Origin: Gigaspora margarita
Lineage: Eukaryota; Glomeromycota; Glomeromycetes; Diversisporales; Gigasporaceae
Assembly (NCBI GenBank): GCA_009809945.1
Contig: WTPW01000431.1
Span: 166,888-230,887, forward strand
Direction of reading: 5' to 3'
DNA: 64,000 nt
Shown: positions 25,173 to 36,192 of the stretch, piece after piece
How the letters are laid out: every line of letters starts with the position of its first letter
How positions within the stretch are numbered: position 1 is the first letter of the stretch
The notes under the pieces: model-generated
What the model was told of the DNA's origin: nothing
The model's input: only the letters and a program-made list of their open reading frames with translations
Database searches by the model: none
Made by a program: the position numbers and the translations under genes

Positions 25173-25733
25173 TAGAGGTCTTATCCAGTCAAAAATTTTG
25201 TATTCAGATATTCATTTGGTCAATCTTTTTAATATTCAAATATTCATTCAAAAATTTTGAAAATATTCAATAAATATTCACTGAATATTCATTGAATATT
25301 AAATATATAGTACTAAATATAAAAAAAATAAAGTAGCATAATTCAAAAACAAATAATTTTAAAAAATTCTCTTTAAGAAATTTGTTGTTTAATCCAAAGC
25401 CGCAATTTTGTTGAAGTAGATATTTATTTAATTTATAATTATAAAAGTTATAATATTTTAAAGTTTATATATATTTAAAAATTTGGTATTAAAATTAGTT
25501 ATATATATTTTTTAACTAATTAGAATTTATTATACAAAAATTAGCCAATCATATTTAATTATTAATATCAAAATTTGCTAATTTTAATATATATATATTC
25601 AATGAATATTCAATGAATATATTTAGTGAAAATTTTAAATATTCGAATATTCATTTGGTGAAAATTTTATATATTCAAATATTCAAACATTCAGTGAATA
25701 TTTGAATAAAACATTCATCGGATCAGACCTCTA
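25173..25733. mobile_element. hAT-type MITE, exact 8-bp TSD ATAACACA
   Basis: ATAACACA lies at 25165-25172 and 25734-25741. The ends are TAGAGGTCTTATCC and GGATCAGACCTCTA. The interior is AT-rich with repeated ATTCAATGAATATTC and TATTCATTTGGT phrases near both ends. No transposase. Confidence 0.9.
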
Positions 25734-25807
25734 ATAACACATATACCAATTATGGCGCACATCATATTTTTTATTATCTATTAAGTTCTATTGATCAGAA
25801 TCGAATG

Positions 25808-25859
25808 ATTTTGTTACCATTCGATTCATCTCATTGAGACGAATCGAATGGTACCAAAA
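25808..25859. repeat. GTCTC hairpin, copy 2
   Basis: TTTTGTTACCATTCGATTCA, then TCTCATTGAGA, then the complement ending GGTACCAAAA. Confidence 0.8.
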
Positions 25860-26352
25860 TCATGCGATTTTGACTGATACTTCTCGATATATTATAATTT
25901 AACCAAAATAAGCTGCGCAAAGCAAATTTTAAAATTAATATAAAATTATAAATAACTTTTGACAGACCAGTCCGTTTTTTATAATTTTACTACCAAAATG
26001 ACTGCCTTGAAGAGGCGATTCCAACAAGCCCAAAATCGCTAAAATCCAATCACCAGATCACGGGATCGTTAAGTTTTTTGTATTGTTTTTGATGAAAATT
26101 AGATTAGTTTATCTATTTTCATCAAAATAATAATAAAACTTTAACGATCCCATGATCCCGTGATCGGATTTTAGTGATTTTGGGCTTGTTGGAATCGTCT
26201 CTTCAAGGCAGTCATTTTGGTAGTAAAATTATAAAAAACGGACTGGTCTATCAGAAATTATTCATGATTTCATGCTAATTTTAAATTTTGATTTGTGCAG
26301 CTTATTTTGGTTAAATTATGATACCTTGAGAAGTATCAGTCAAAATCATATG

Positions 26353-26404
26353 ATTTTAGTACCATTCGATTCGTCTCAATGAGACGAATCAAATGGTAAC
26401 AAAC
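26353..26404. repeat. GTCTC hairpin, copy 3
   Basis: ATTTTAGTACCATTCGATTC, then GTCTCAATGAGAC, then the complementary arm. Confidence 0.8.
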
Positions 26405-26511
26405 TCATTCGATTCTGATTGATGGTTCACAAAATGTTGCTATATACTGCAATATTTCTATTACTATAATACCTATACAAAAACAAAAAAAAAATTTAAA
26501 AAAATTAAAAA

Positions 26512-27190
26512 AGTGGTCCGAACTCATATTTACTACAAGTAAATCGACTAGACCGATTAAGACAATATTGTTCTACAGATCTAGGCGGTTCTAAAGGTGG
26601 TGAGATCATAAAAAACGGCCCAGTAGATATCTTTCTACAGCCTCTCAAAGTTTTATAACGATTGTTTATATAAAATTACATGATTTAGAAAATCGTTTAA
26701 AATCATTATAAAACTTTGAGAGGCCGTAGAAAGAGATCTACTCATCTGTTTTTCATGATCTCACCACCTTTAGAACCGCCTTGGCCTAGAGAACAATATT
26801 TAATTAATCGGCCTAGTCGATTTACTTGTAGCAAATATGGGAACTTTTTTATTTATTTTTAAAAAAATAAAAATAAATAAAAAAATGCTCCAAACCCATA
26901 TTTGCTGCAAGTAAATCAACTAGGCCGATTAATTAAATATTGTTCTATAGGCCAAGGCGGTTCTAAAGGTGGTGAGATCACGAAAAACGGCCCAGTAGGT
27001 CACTTTCCACAGCCTTTCAAATCTTTACAACGATTGTTTATATAAATTACATGATTTAAACAATCGTTATAAAACTTTGAGAGGCCGTAGAAAGAGATCT
27101 ACTGGGTCATTTTTCATGATCTCACCACCTTTAGAACCGCCTATATCTGGAGAACAATATTGTCTTAATCAGCCTTGTCTGTTTAATACG
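26512..27190. mobile_element. Two fold-back elements in tandem
   Basis: Four related segments alternate in strand: 26512-26665 (+), 26690-26843 (-), 26886-27035 (+), 27061-27190 (-). The shared phrases are GGCGGTTCTAAAGGTGGTGA and AAAAACGGCCCAGTAG, with complements CTCACCACCTTTAGAACCGC. Each pair closes over a short loop with CGATTGTTTATATAAA. Arms within and between copies differ by scattered substitutions. Confidence 0.8.
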
Positions 27191-27306
27191 AGTAGATCGT
27201 AAGATATTAACAGTGCACCATAATTGGTAGTGCGCCATAATACTTGTATCTACTTAAATATTACTTTAATCGTAATATCTTGTGATCCACTGATCAGAAT
27301 TCGACG

Positions 27307-27360
27307 ATTTTGGTACCAATCGATTCGTCTCACTGAGACGAATCGATTGGTACCAAAATC
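27307..27360. repeat. GTCTC hairpin, copy 4
   Basis: ATTTTGGTACCAATCGATTC, then GTCTCACTGAGAC, then a perfect complementary arm. The cleanest copy of the four. Confidence 0.85.
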
Positions 27361-27573
27361 ACATGATTCTGATTAGTATATCGTAAGATATTAGCAGTGC
27401 GCCATAATTAGTAGTGCGCCATAATACCCATGTCTACCTTATATAGCAACTTTTATCGATCGTGGGGTAGCTTATTTTTGGGTCAAAGATGTTTTTTAGT
27501 TTTTTGACCAATAGAAGAGAGTAGTTTATTTTTGGAAGTGGCTTATTTTTGGCAATATATAGTATTTATATTA

Positions 27574-28123
27574 CTGCATACTTCTAAAAATAAGCTACCT
27601 TTTTTTGAACAATTTTGGACACAAAAAATCTAGGTTGTTTATTTTTGGATAAAATTGATTTTTGGTCAATTGCCAATAGTAGCTACATAGTCAAGTCTAA
27701 ATTCTACTATATAAATCTATTATTTACGCTTAAGTAAACTTATTTGGAAGACCAAACTATACCTATTCTAAAAGTTTATCAAAATATAAGTACTTTTTAT
27801 TATTTAACTTTTAGTTTTTACGTTCAACGAATATATTTGTTATTAAAATTTTAATCTCTTCATTGAACATAAATATTAAATGCAAATTAATAAAAATTTC
27901 TTTAAATTTGTTGTAAATTTTAAGTTATACATAGTTTGATTTTCTGAATAAGTTTACTTAAGTGACTTTAATTGATTTGCTTAGTAAAATTTGGACTTTA
28001 CTATATAGAAACTTTTATCGATCATGGTTAGCTTATTTTTGGATCAAAGATGTTTTTGCATTTCTTGACCAAAAGAGAGGGGTAGTTTATTTTCAGAGAT
28101 AGCTTATTTTTGGCAATATACAG
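27574..28123. mobile_element. AAGCTACC-family MITE, copy 2 (uninterrupted)
   Basis: After TA: CTGCATACTTCTAAAAATAA, then GCTACC. The right end is AGCTTATTTTTGGCAATATA then CAG before TA (28124-28125). It serves as the reference for the interrupted copies at 24.0, 51.1 and 58.8 kb. It lies immediately beside copy 1. Confidence 0.8.
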
Positions 28124-28392
28124 TATTCAAACTCAAACTAGTTTGCAAACTTCAAACTCAAACCCAAATCAAACTCAAATTTAACTAAAAAGTTTGTTTT
28201 AAATCAAACTCAAATATTTTTTTTAATGCTAGTTTGAGATTGGGTTTGATTTGTAATCAAATTAAACTTAAACTTGGCCTAAAGTTTGATTTGATCCAGG
28301 TTTGTAGGAACCTGTACTTTGTATTATATTGTGATATCACTTAAAGCTAATTATCTACAAATTAGCAAATTAATAAGCTATTATTATTTGTA

Positions 28393-28857
28393 AGGGATAA
28401 TACTAAAATCAGATGATGCTGAAATCTACATAACTGCCATATCATTAGATTTTCTAAAATTTCTGAAAATCATATAAACAATTGATCTACACTACATCAA
28501 ATATTATAACCGGTCGGTAGCCTATATGCATTTTTGATATCTATATATAAAAGACCTTCTAACTGTATCAAAAAGGTGACTCTAACTCTAACCACAAGCC
28601 AAAAAGTTTCTATAAAACCACTAACAAAAAACAAAAAATTTGTCTTGTGTTTTAGGGTCGCTATTTTGATACAGTTAGAAGAAGGTCTTTTATATATGGA
28701 TATCAAAGATGCAATTTATACAGTATTGAATTAACCCTACTCTAACTGACCCTATTTGATTGTTTTGATTACATAGTATAGATCAATTGTTTACACAATT
28801 TTTAGAAATTTTAGAAAATCTAATAATATAGTAATCACGTAGTTTCAGCATTATCCC
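28393..28857. mobile_element. MITE with ~100-bp TIRs and an inner inverted repeat
   Basis: The outer arms read GGGATAATACTAAA with AGATGATGCTGAAAT on the left and CAGCATTATCCCC on the right, continuing through CATTAGATTTTCTAAAATTT and CAATTGATCTACACTA with complements. An inner pair lies at 28523-28576 and about 28667-28730 (AAAAGACCTTCTAACTGTAT and its complement). The two short overlapping frames here are products of the symmetry. Confidence 0.7.
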
Positions 28858-29100
28858 CAATATTATTTATATAAAATATCTTATAGATAAGCAACACATA
28901 TAAAAAATTTAGTAGCTCTAAGTACTTTTTTGAATTTTATAGAATTTTTAAAATTTGGCTTTTTTAGTCTTTTTATTAAATAAATTTTACTGCAGTATGT
29001 ACAACCTAGTTTTAACTAATAAAAATTTTTAGCAGCCAAATTCAAATTTATTTTTAATATATATAAAGAGACCAATTTGAAAATTTAGTTAATATTTATA

Positions 29101-29675
29101 CAGTTAACTCTCTCAAAATCAGTATATATGATGAACAGGTTTTGTATTAGTTTTGAGAAGTTATTAGATTTGAAAATATTACAAACTATTGAATTTATAT
29201 AAAGGAAGGGCCAGAAATTAGCTGATTCTCTAGAGGGTGTCTGAAAAAGAAAAAATTTAATATGAAAACCTGACTAAAAGAGGAAAAAAGATCAAAATTT
29301 TGGCCAAAATCAAATTAGCTAATTCTTGGTAGCACCTTAATGGAAACAGACTTGGCTGATTAATTTTTAATCAGGTTTGGCAGGTTATCAGTTTTGACAG
29401 AATTGGTTTTGAGAGGGTCAACTATATATAAAGTGACTAAATTAAATTTTTAATATATATAAAGTGGCCAAATTTAAATTTTAATATATAGTTGATCCTT
29501 TTAAAACCAATTCTGTCAAAAACTAATAACCTGTCAAATCTGATTAAAAATTAATCTACCAAGTTTGTTTCTGTTATATAAATCTAATAGTTTGTAATAT
29601 TTTCAAATCTGATAATATTTCAAAACTTATACAAAACCTGTTTACTATGTATACTGATTTTGAAAGGGTTAACTG
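29101..29675. mobile_element. Pair of TA-type MITEs, TIR CAGTTAACTCTCTCAAAATC
   Basis: CAGTTAACTCTCTCAAAATC at 29101 and GATTTTGAAAGGGTTAACTG ending at 29675 are inverted and bordered by TA. Internal termini GGTTTTGAGAGGGTCAACTA (about 29413) and TATAGTTGATCCTTTTAAAA (about 29484) mean there are two related units next to each other, or one unit with an internal duplication. No frame. Confidence 0.7.
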
Positions 29676-30339
29676 TATATAAAATTAAAAATTAATTGTT
29701 TAAAGAGACCAAATTTGCTTTTTTATATATATCAAAGGTAGCCAAATTTTATATTTAATTATAAAAATACTATAATTTTAATCAGCATGACTAAAATTCA
29801 ATTTTATTGGCTATAAGTATAAAAATTATAGATCCTAAATTGATAGACATGATTGGCTAAAAAATTAGTGAAATTTTTATAGTGTACTTCTATAATTAAA
29901 AATTTTGTGGCTAAGTATTTGTCACGAATAGAGCAGTGTTTTGTAAAGTTTCTTGTAGTCGAGTTTATATGTAATTGTAAGTGTATAGATTATTGTTATA
30001 GTTATTTAAGCTTTATCAAAGTTCACTATAGTTAAGCTTTAGCTATTAAGTTTTCTGAGTCAAGTTTCACTGGGTCAGGTTTCACTATATTAAGTTTGTA
30101 CATCAATTTTGCCTTGGTCAGGTGTCAAGTTTCTCTAAGGTTTTTTATTATTGCTAGGGTTAGTTTTCTTCAGGTTAAGTTTTTTGAGTCAGATTTTTCT
30201 ATATTAGAATAAGACCAAGATTTATATAATAGTAAGTTATTATTCTTTTTGTTTCAAGTGAAAAGAATATTTTCTAGTATTATTTGCTATTACTAATTAT
30301 TTTTTTCTAAAAAAATAAAAAAGCAAAATTTATACAAAA
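29676..30339. other. Non-coding stretch
   Basis: No gene seen. The phrases AAGTTTCACT, GGTCAGGT and TTAGGGTTAG-like runs between 29940 and 30200 repeat loosely. It may be the 5' region of the transposon gene that follows. Confidence 0.5.
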
Positions 30340-32870
30340 ATGTCTACCAAGAATTTTGGTTCCTGTTTAATTATTGGTTGTACAAATACCAATATTCAAT
30401 TCATACAATTACAGTGCTTGCTTATAAAAAATGCCAAAGAAAGCAAACATTAGAGATATATCCTTACCTTGAGATTGGAAAACAATTATGCTATCTGTAC
30501 TATTACAAACATATGTCAAAAAACATGTTCAAACCAAAAATGTACTAGAGCTAACAATAAACCCCAATCAAATAATTTAATTAATGCATTTTATTTAAGA
30601 TTAATGTATTTTATAAATTATTTCATTTTACATATTTATGTATTTTTTATTATTTAAAAATATAATATGTTTACTTCAAGTATAAATTTGCTAACCAAAG
30701 TATTGTACATTAACAATGGCGAGAATATATAATTTGAAATTGGACCCAGTAAATTTTAACAAATAATTGAAACTATTAATCCAGATCTTAAGGGGTTTTT
30801 TTAATTTTATGACAGAAGCAATTATTCCTAAAAAATGCTTAGCTTATAGTATAAGTAAAGCTAAAAATCAATAGTTGGGTTGTGCTATTTAATTATGGAT
30901 TTATGCAACAAATTTGTAAACTAGCACAAATTAGAAATATGATCATATTTCCGAGCATTAGGTGCAATATAAAAGATTATTGATACAATATCAAGTCTTG
31001 GATATTTGGCATGTGCCAAAACAGAAGATATATTTCAAAAAATTTCAAAAAGAATATTGGCAAAAATTGTTAATTATTTTTTAAAATATATAATACTGTA
31101 AAATAGTTAAAATATTTTATTAAAATAAATTGTGTTTTTATAATAGAATAATTTTTACATTTATAATATCAATAACTATTATTCTATTTATAAGAACTAT
31201 AGACCTAATATGATATCTACTTCAATAGCAAACTATTTCGCTACTTGTGTAACAAAACTGATCATAGAGTGACCCTTTGTATCAATTGTATTTAAAAGAA
31301 TATCAATTTACAACCCAGCAAATGTAGAGATACCAAGAATTTGTTGGCACTTGCTTAATCAATATGCAGAAATATTTGACTCAAATTATCAGCAATTACA
31401 AGATCATATAGTTAGTAATATTGATCCAATCAAACTATTAACAATATACAGTTATGCTGATAATATAGAGGAACATAAGAAAGAGTAATTGATAAAAAAG
31501 CTTTAATTCTTAGAATTTAGTGAACAAAATTTACATTCTGTACAAGATTACATTAGTGTATTAAAATTTATATTGTCAATAAATAACAGATACAATATTA
31601 GATAGGCAAGTTGTACTAGTTGTCATGGACTGACCTGACCAAATTTTTATTAGAAAAGCTCTATATATGTGAATGTTATCTGTTTTACGATTTTTATTTT
31701 TACAACAAATCAAGTCTTTTTTGCATATTTTAGGCCTGCTTCACATATCATTTAATAGTAAAGATCAGCTTATTATGATACACCTCCTGTTTTTTGAAAA
31801 ACTGTTCTATTTCATATTTGGCAAAAATAAAAAATTGGCCAAAAAACCTTGTTCTTGGTGAGTAAACCTTTTATTGGAAATGGCTGATTAAAATCAAAGA
31901 CAAAAATTATTGAAAAATTTGAATGAGTATGCAAAAATATCGAGTATTGAGTTGTAGAGATTTGCTTAACAATTTAGTTCTAGTGACACTCAATGTCTAT
32001 ACAATTCTGTTTTATTAGATCAATTTAGTGAATATGTAGAGGCAATTTTTCATATTTGGATATTTACTTTGTACTAGAAGTGAAAGAATTACAACAAAAT
32101 GCCTCTTGTATTCCTATTAGATTTATTTTACTAGAGTGATACTAACCATTCTTTTTTAAATGTATTACAGAATCATTTAACATACTTTAATAAATACTAT
32201 GTAGAAAATAACATAGTAAAATTAGAGCCAATACATCCAAAAACATATTAGTAAATAGTATTATAAAGCAAGCCTACTTTATTATGAAACACAATTCTAC
32301 ATTTAAAAACATCTATTGCAAGACATAATGGTACCTATATACTAAAAAGACATTAAACTTTTTATATAATAAAATAGTACTTTTTCTTGTACAACATTTC
32401 CAGTTCATTTTTTACAATCATAAAAAAAGTATTCCAAGACCTAATAAAAATAAAAAATAAACTACTAACTATATATTATCTTGCTACTTTAGAAAAAAAT
32501 ATGGATTTACAGCACCTTCTAATAACTTATAGTATAGCACATCCTTTACATTTAGAATTATGTGATTCTTGCAGGCATTTACTTGTCGATAACAAAGATA
32601 TAGTATCTGTTTGTGGCCATGGTTATCATAATAACTGTTATAATAGAAAATGCAAACATTATATCAAGTTTATAAAAAAGAAAATTTTAAAAATGTTCAA
32701 AAATTTTTAATCCAAATCAAAAAAGATGCAGATACACTTACTAAAAAAGACCTTAATAATAATGATAATAATGTGAAAAATATTGAGGAAGAGTCTGAGA
32801 AAGTAGAATAAGTTGATATTTTATTCAAGTTAATAGATGAAATGAATTACATAGAGCATTGGTAAACTTT
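30340..32870 (+). pseudogene. Decayed transposon-type gene with C-terminal RING-like finger
   Basis: Ordered blocks: FFNFMTEAIIPKKCLAYSIS (about 30793), ISSLGYLACAKTEDIFQKIS (about 30985), NPANVEIPRICWHLLNQYAE (about 31313), SEQNLHSVQDYISVLKFIL, FLHILGLLHISFNSKDQLIM (about 31710) then FGKNKKLAKKPCSW, DQFSEYVEAIFHIWIFTLY, and at the end LCDSCRHLL with VCGHGYHNNCY, a C-x2-C plus C-x-H-x2-H-x3-C cluster as in RING/PHD fingers. I recognise the block order as a family repeated many times in Glomeromycotina genomes (memory, not a search). Many stops interrupt it; one falls where a tryptophan is expected (after TLY, near 32090). No introns assigned with confidence. Enzymatic role unknown; a transposon origin is inferred from copy number. 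Confidence 0.6.
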
Positions 32871-34234
32871 TTTTTAAAAAATACAAATTACTATCAGACT
32901 TACCTACATCATTGGATATTAAACCAAATAATATGAAACTTATCGACTAATAACGTATATACAGTATATATGAAAAAATATTTAAATCATTAAATTTTGA
33001 TTCAATAATGAATTGTTTTAAAATTTATAAATGCTATGCCAATATTAATACAATAATTGATATACTTGATGTAAATATTTTGTTTAAGATAGAAATAATT
33101 GTAAAAGAACAAGCTATTACTAGTTATTACCATCTTGCTAAGAAAAACCTATATTTAATAAAAGTTTTACAGATTATTAGATGTGTTAAATGTGTTTGAG
33201 TAAACTATTTAACTTGTAGCTTATAATGCCCTAGTAAAGTTTTGTGAAAATTGGACAATTTTTGATAAGCAGTCATATAATGTGCTCATATTTCATAAAT
33301 TTTTGATATGAAAATCTTGTGTAACTTTTATGCATAAATTGATCTTTCATCATGCTATTTCAACCTGCTATCCATTAGATTGTAGTAGAACACAGACAAA
33401 TTTGCCTGCATTTTTGCACTTTTTTTGTTCTAATTTACTTTTTTTAAATACCAAGATAATTAAATAAAACTTTGTACAATTATATTTGAAAATAAGGATT
33501 ACTTTTTTGCAAAATTAATTTTTATATGTAAGAAAAAATTTAAGTTATATATGAGCTAAAAATAGATAACTTTAAGAAAAAATTTTTTTAAAAAATTTTA
33601 TTACAATTTCTCTATAATCTTATTTAGTTTTAGTTTAAAGCTATAGTTCTTAAGACAATATTGTAGTTTATATAAAGAATAATTACTTTTATTATTGCAA
33701 CTTTAATGATTTATTTGTAAAAATTAAGACTTGTATTAGAAGTAAAAGTTTTTTTTATAGATGGGAGCATATGAAATTTAAAAAAACCTAAAAAAAATTT
33801 TTAATAGTAAAAATGCTAATACAAGAACTTTAAACTTTGATTATACTAAAGTTTTCTAATAATTTAAAAAAATTTTGTAACAAAGTTATTAAAACAAAAC
33901 TTAAAATATATTTTTTAATTAGAAAAGATATGGCTAAAATTAATATTTAAAATTTTATTAAAATTTTTAAAATACGCAGACAAATTTGCCTGTGTTACAA
34001 TTTAAGGGATAACTTTTTTATAAATAGATTTAAAAAAAATTTAAGAACGTGAAAGTGTTTAGCTTGTTTTGATTTAATATTTTAAGATAGTATTTCTTGT
34101 TTACTATTTTTTTGAAAAAGAATTAGCAATTTGAATTTCATCAATTTTATTGGTTGGAATTAGATTGTATATACTATTAGTTATAGAACATGTCATACTA
34201 AGTAATGGTCATCTGATTTGTCATATATAAATTT
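32871..34234. other. AT-rich non-coding stretch
   Basis: No gene seen. The phrase GACAAATTTGCCTG occurs twice (near 33396 and 33977). A 63-codon frame at 33008 has no family features. Confidence 0.55.
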
Positions 34235-35185
34235 CATCTATATGAAATTTTAAAAAATTGCATATAAAATTACTATAAAATTTGAAGCAATGATGTTTCT
34301 CAACCTACATATTAATTTAAAATTAAATTTCGGTATTATATGCCAAGCCATAATTACGCCATTTTTGCACAAAACGAAAATGTAACTTCACCAAAAACCA
34401 ATATTTTTGATTTTAAGATGAGAAGCATATATAAAATCATGCTCTGAACAACTTTTTTAGTTAGCAGAAGTGGGTTAATTTGTAAGAAAAATGGGTTATC
34501 TATGTACTAAAGTTAAAATTTATCATTTTTCATTATTGAACTTTTTTTCTTATTAGGTAACCTACTTTGGGCTCTTAAGCAAAGTTGTTCAGCATGTAAT
34601 TTTACATTATATTTGAGGTTGAAACCCACTTTTTGGACGTTTTATAAGTGAAAAATGGAGTTAAAGTTAGAAAAAAATTTTTTTTTAAAATTTTTTTAGT
34701 ATAAAATTTTTTTCTAACTTTAACTCCATTTTTCACTTAGAAAATGTCTGAAAAGCATGTTTCAACTTTAAATATAATGTAAAATTACATGCTGAACAAC
34801 GTTGCTTAAGAGCCCAAAGTAGGTTACCTAATAAGAAAAAAAGTTCAATAATGAAAAATGATAAATTTTAACTTTAGTACATAGATAACCCATTTTTCTT
34901 ACAAGGTAACCCACTTCTGCTAACTAAGTAAAGTTGTTTAGAGCATGCTTTTATATATGCTTCTTATCTTAAAATCAAAAATATTGGTTTTTTGGCAAAG
35001 TTATGTTTTTGTTTTGTGCAAAAACAGCAGAACTGTGGCTTGACAAAAAGGTTTTTTTATTCATCTTCTTTTGCTCTATGTAATCGCAAAATTTAATTTT
35101 AAATTAATATGTAGGTTGAGAAACATCATTGCTTCAAAGTTTATAGTAATTTTATATATAATTTTTTAAAATTTCATATAAACAA
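34235..35185. mobile_element. ~950-bp near-perfect palindrome
   Basis: The arms run from ATATGAAATTTTAAAAAATT on the left to its complement on the right and meet near 34700. Matching blocks include GTTTCTCAACCTACATATTA / TAATATGTAGGTTGAGAAAC, AGCAGAAGTGGGTTA / TAACCCACTTCTGCT and TTGGGCTCTTAAGCAAAGTT / its complement. Arms are about 450 bp with few mismatches; one arm has a short extra block near 35040-35090. No protein is encoded. Confidence 0.85.
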
Positions 35186-35937
35186 AATTTACATTTAATA
35201 TTGTGTAACAAATTGGATGTCTGGTAATAAATCAATATATAATATAGAATGGTGTAGATAAATGGTATCAGTATGTGAGATAAACACTAAGGAGACAAAC
35301 AATATGAGACAAAACTATAATCTTATTGGCTGTTTATATTTAACAATACTGACCTTATTAATCTTTATAAAAACAAATTGCATCATTTTTCGTGTACTAC
35401 AGATTTATTGTACTTCTTTTAATATGCCACGATCTTTCGTTTGTCAAAATTCACTACCAAAAATTTTACATTGTCGATTATACTATATAACTATAACTAT
35501 TAGACGTTTAAAAAAATTATACTTTGCTGCTTGATCAACTTACCCGGTCTCAGTATAAATATTTTTTAAAATTATTTATCTTACTTTTTTTTAATTATTA
35601 AAAGGATTCATTGTTTACCAGATATACCAAATCAGTATTACTTAACGCTAAGTATTTTTTTTTTGTCTATTCCATGTACGAATAACAATTATTAATACTT
35701 TATTCTTTTTACAGATAAATGTAGTTTGAGTGGTTTGCCGTTGTTGAAGGTAGATTTTGCTGTTGTAGATTTCGTTGGTATTACCATTGAGTGATTAAAA
35801 TTCCAAACGAGAGATTAAAACCCCCACACAAATTTAAAATATGTAAGTCAACATATGAAGAAGAGAAGAACGATTGTTAATGATTATTGATAATATTAAT
35901 ATTGCTATAATATTTTGCTTTATTGATTTATTTTAAT
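35186..35937. other. Non-coding stretch with one doubtful 90-codon frame
   Basis: The frame at 35262-35534 is rich in Leu, Ile and Cys but has no motif, no codon signal and no neighbour to support it. I see no other feature. Confidence 0.45.
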
Positions 35938-36192
35938 AAAGAGAACCCTATAACCCGTATTAGTTTAACGATTATAGATAGTATTAGTATTATTATAAAA
36001 TTTTGGAGAACTCTATAACCCGTATTAGTTTAATGATTATAGATAGTATTTAGTATTGTTGTAATATTCCGGAGAACCCTATAACCTGTTTTAGTTTAAC
36101 GATTATAGATAGTATTTAGTATCATTGTAATATTCTGGAGAACCCTATGATCTATTAGTTTAATAATTATAGATAGTATTTAGTATCATTGT
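35938..36192. repeat. Minisatellite, unit ~65 bp, four copies
   Basis: Each unit begins GAGAACCCTATAACCCGTAT and continues TTAGTTTAACGATTATAGAT and AGTATTTAGTAT, with small changes between copies. Confidence 0.85.

Larger units (their letters stand above)
25793..26424. mobile_element. 630-bp palindromic (fold-back) element with GTCTC hairpins at both ends
   Basis: The arms pair from GATCAGAATCGAATGATTTT on the left to the complementary GATTCTGATTGATGG on the right. They include AACCAAAATAAGCTGCGCAA / TGTGCAGCTTATTTTGGTT and GACAGACCAGTCCGTTTTTT / AAAAAACGGACTGGTCTATC. The centre is near 26098. Each end carries its own 50-bp hairpin (25808-25859 and 26353-26404), giving a cruciform-of-cruciforms layout. 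Confidence 0.8.
24971..27439. mobile_element. 2.47-kb TA-inserted element, TIR AGGTAGACATGGGTATTAT
   Basis: It starts AGGTAGACATGGGTATTATA and ends TAATACCCATGTCTACCT, flanked by TA (24969-24970 and 27440-27441). Removing it joins GACTTTACTA to TATAGCAACTTTTATC, which matches the undisrupted sibling near 28005. It has no frame. It contains an hAT MITE, four GTCTC hairpins, one 630-bp palindrome and a doubled fold-back. A subterminal block with GTGCGCCATAAT is present twice near the right end (27195-27250 and 27378-27438), so it may itself be built of nested relatives. Confidence 0.8.
24004..27562. mobile_element. AAGCTACC-family MITE, copy 1, split by two insertions
   Basis: The left end after TA is CCATATGTTTCTGAAAATAA then GCTACC. 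The right end is GGCTTATTTTTGGCAATATA ending before TA (27563-27564). Host sequence matches the intact copy at 27574-28123 on both sides of each insertion: the TTAA element at 24275-24806 and the TA element at 24971-27439. TA target and TIR suggest Tc1/mariner mobilisation. Confidence 0.75.
23720..28313. mobile_element. Outer hAT-type MITE of GTTTGA repeats, 8-bp TSD, filled with later insertions
   Basis: The direct repeat GTACTTTG lies at 23712-23719 and 28314-28321. The ends TAGGGTTTCG and (reverse complement) AGGTTCCTAC are imperfect inverted repeats. Both flanks are built of AGTTTGATTGGGTTT / AAACTCAAACC phrases, and GCAAACTAGTTTGAGTTTGA on the left faces its complement near 28128. The original element was probably only about 0.4-0.5 kb; the remaining 4.2 kb between 23920 and 28127 is nested insertions. 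A hairpin at about 23924-24000 precedes them. Confidence 0.75.

Noticed and set aside
28497-28734. Two overlapping frames on opposite strands with the same start MISIYKRPS
   Set aside because: They are the two arms of one inverted repeat read symmetrically, not genes.
35262-35534. 90-codon frame as a small secreted protein
   Set aside because: No clear N-terminal signal peptide, no conserved cysteine pattern, and it lies in AT-rich DNA beside a palindrome.
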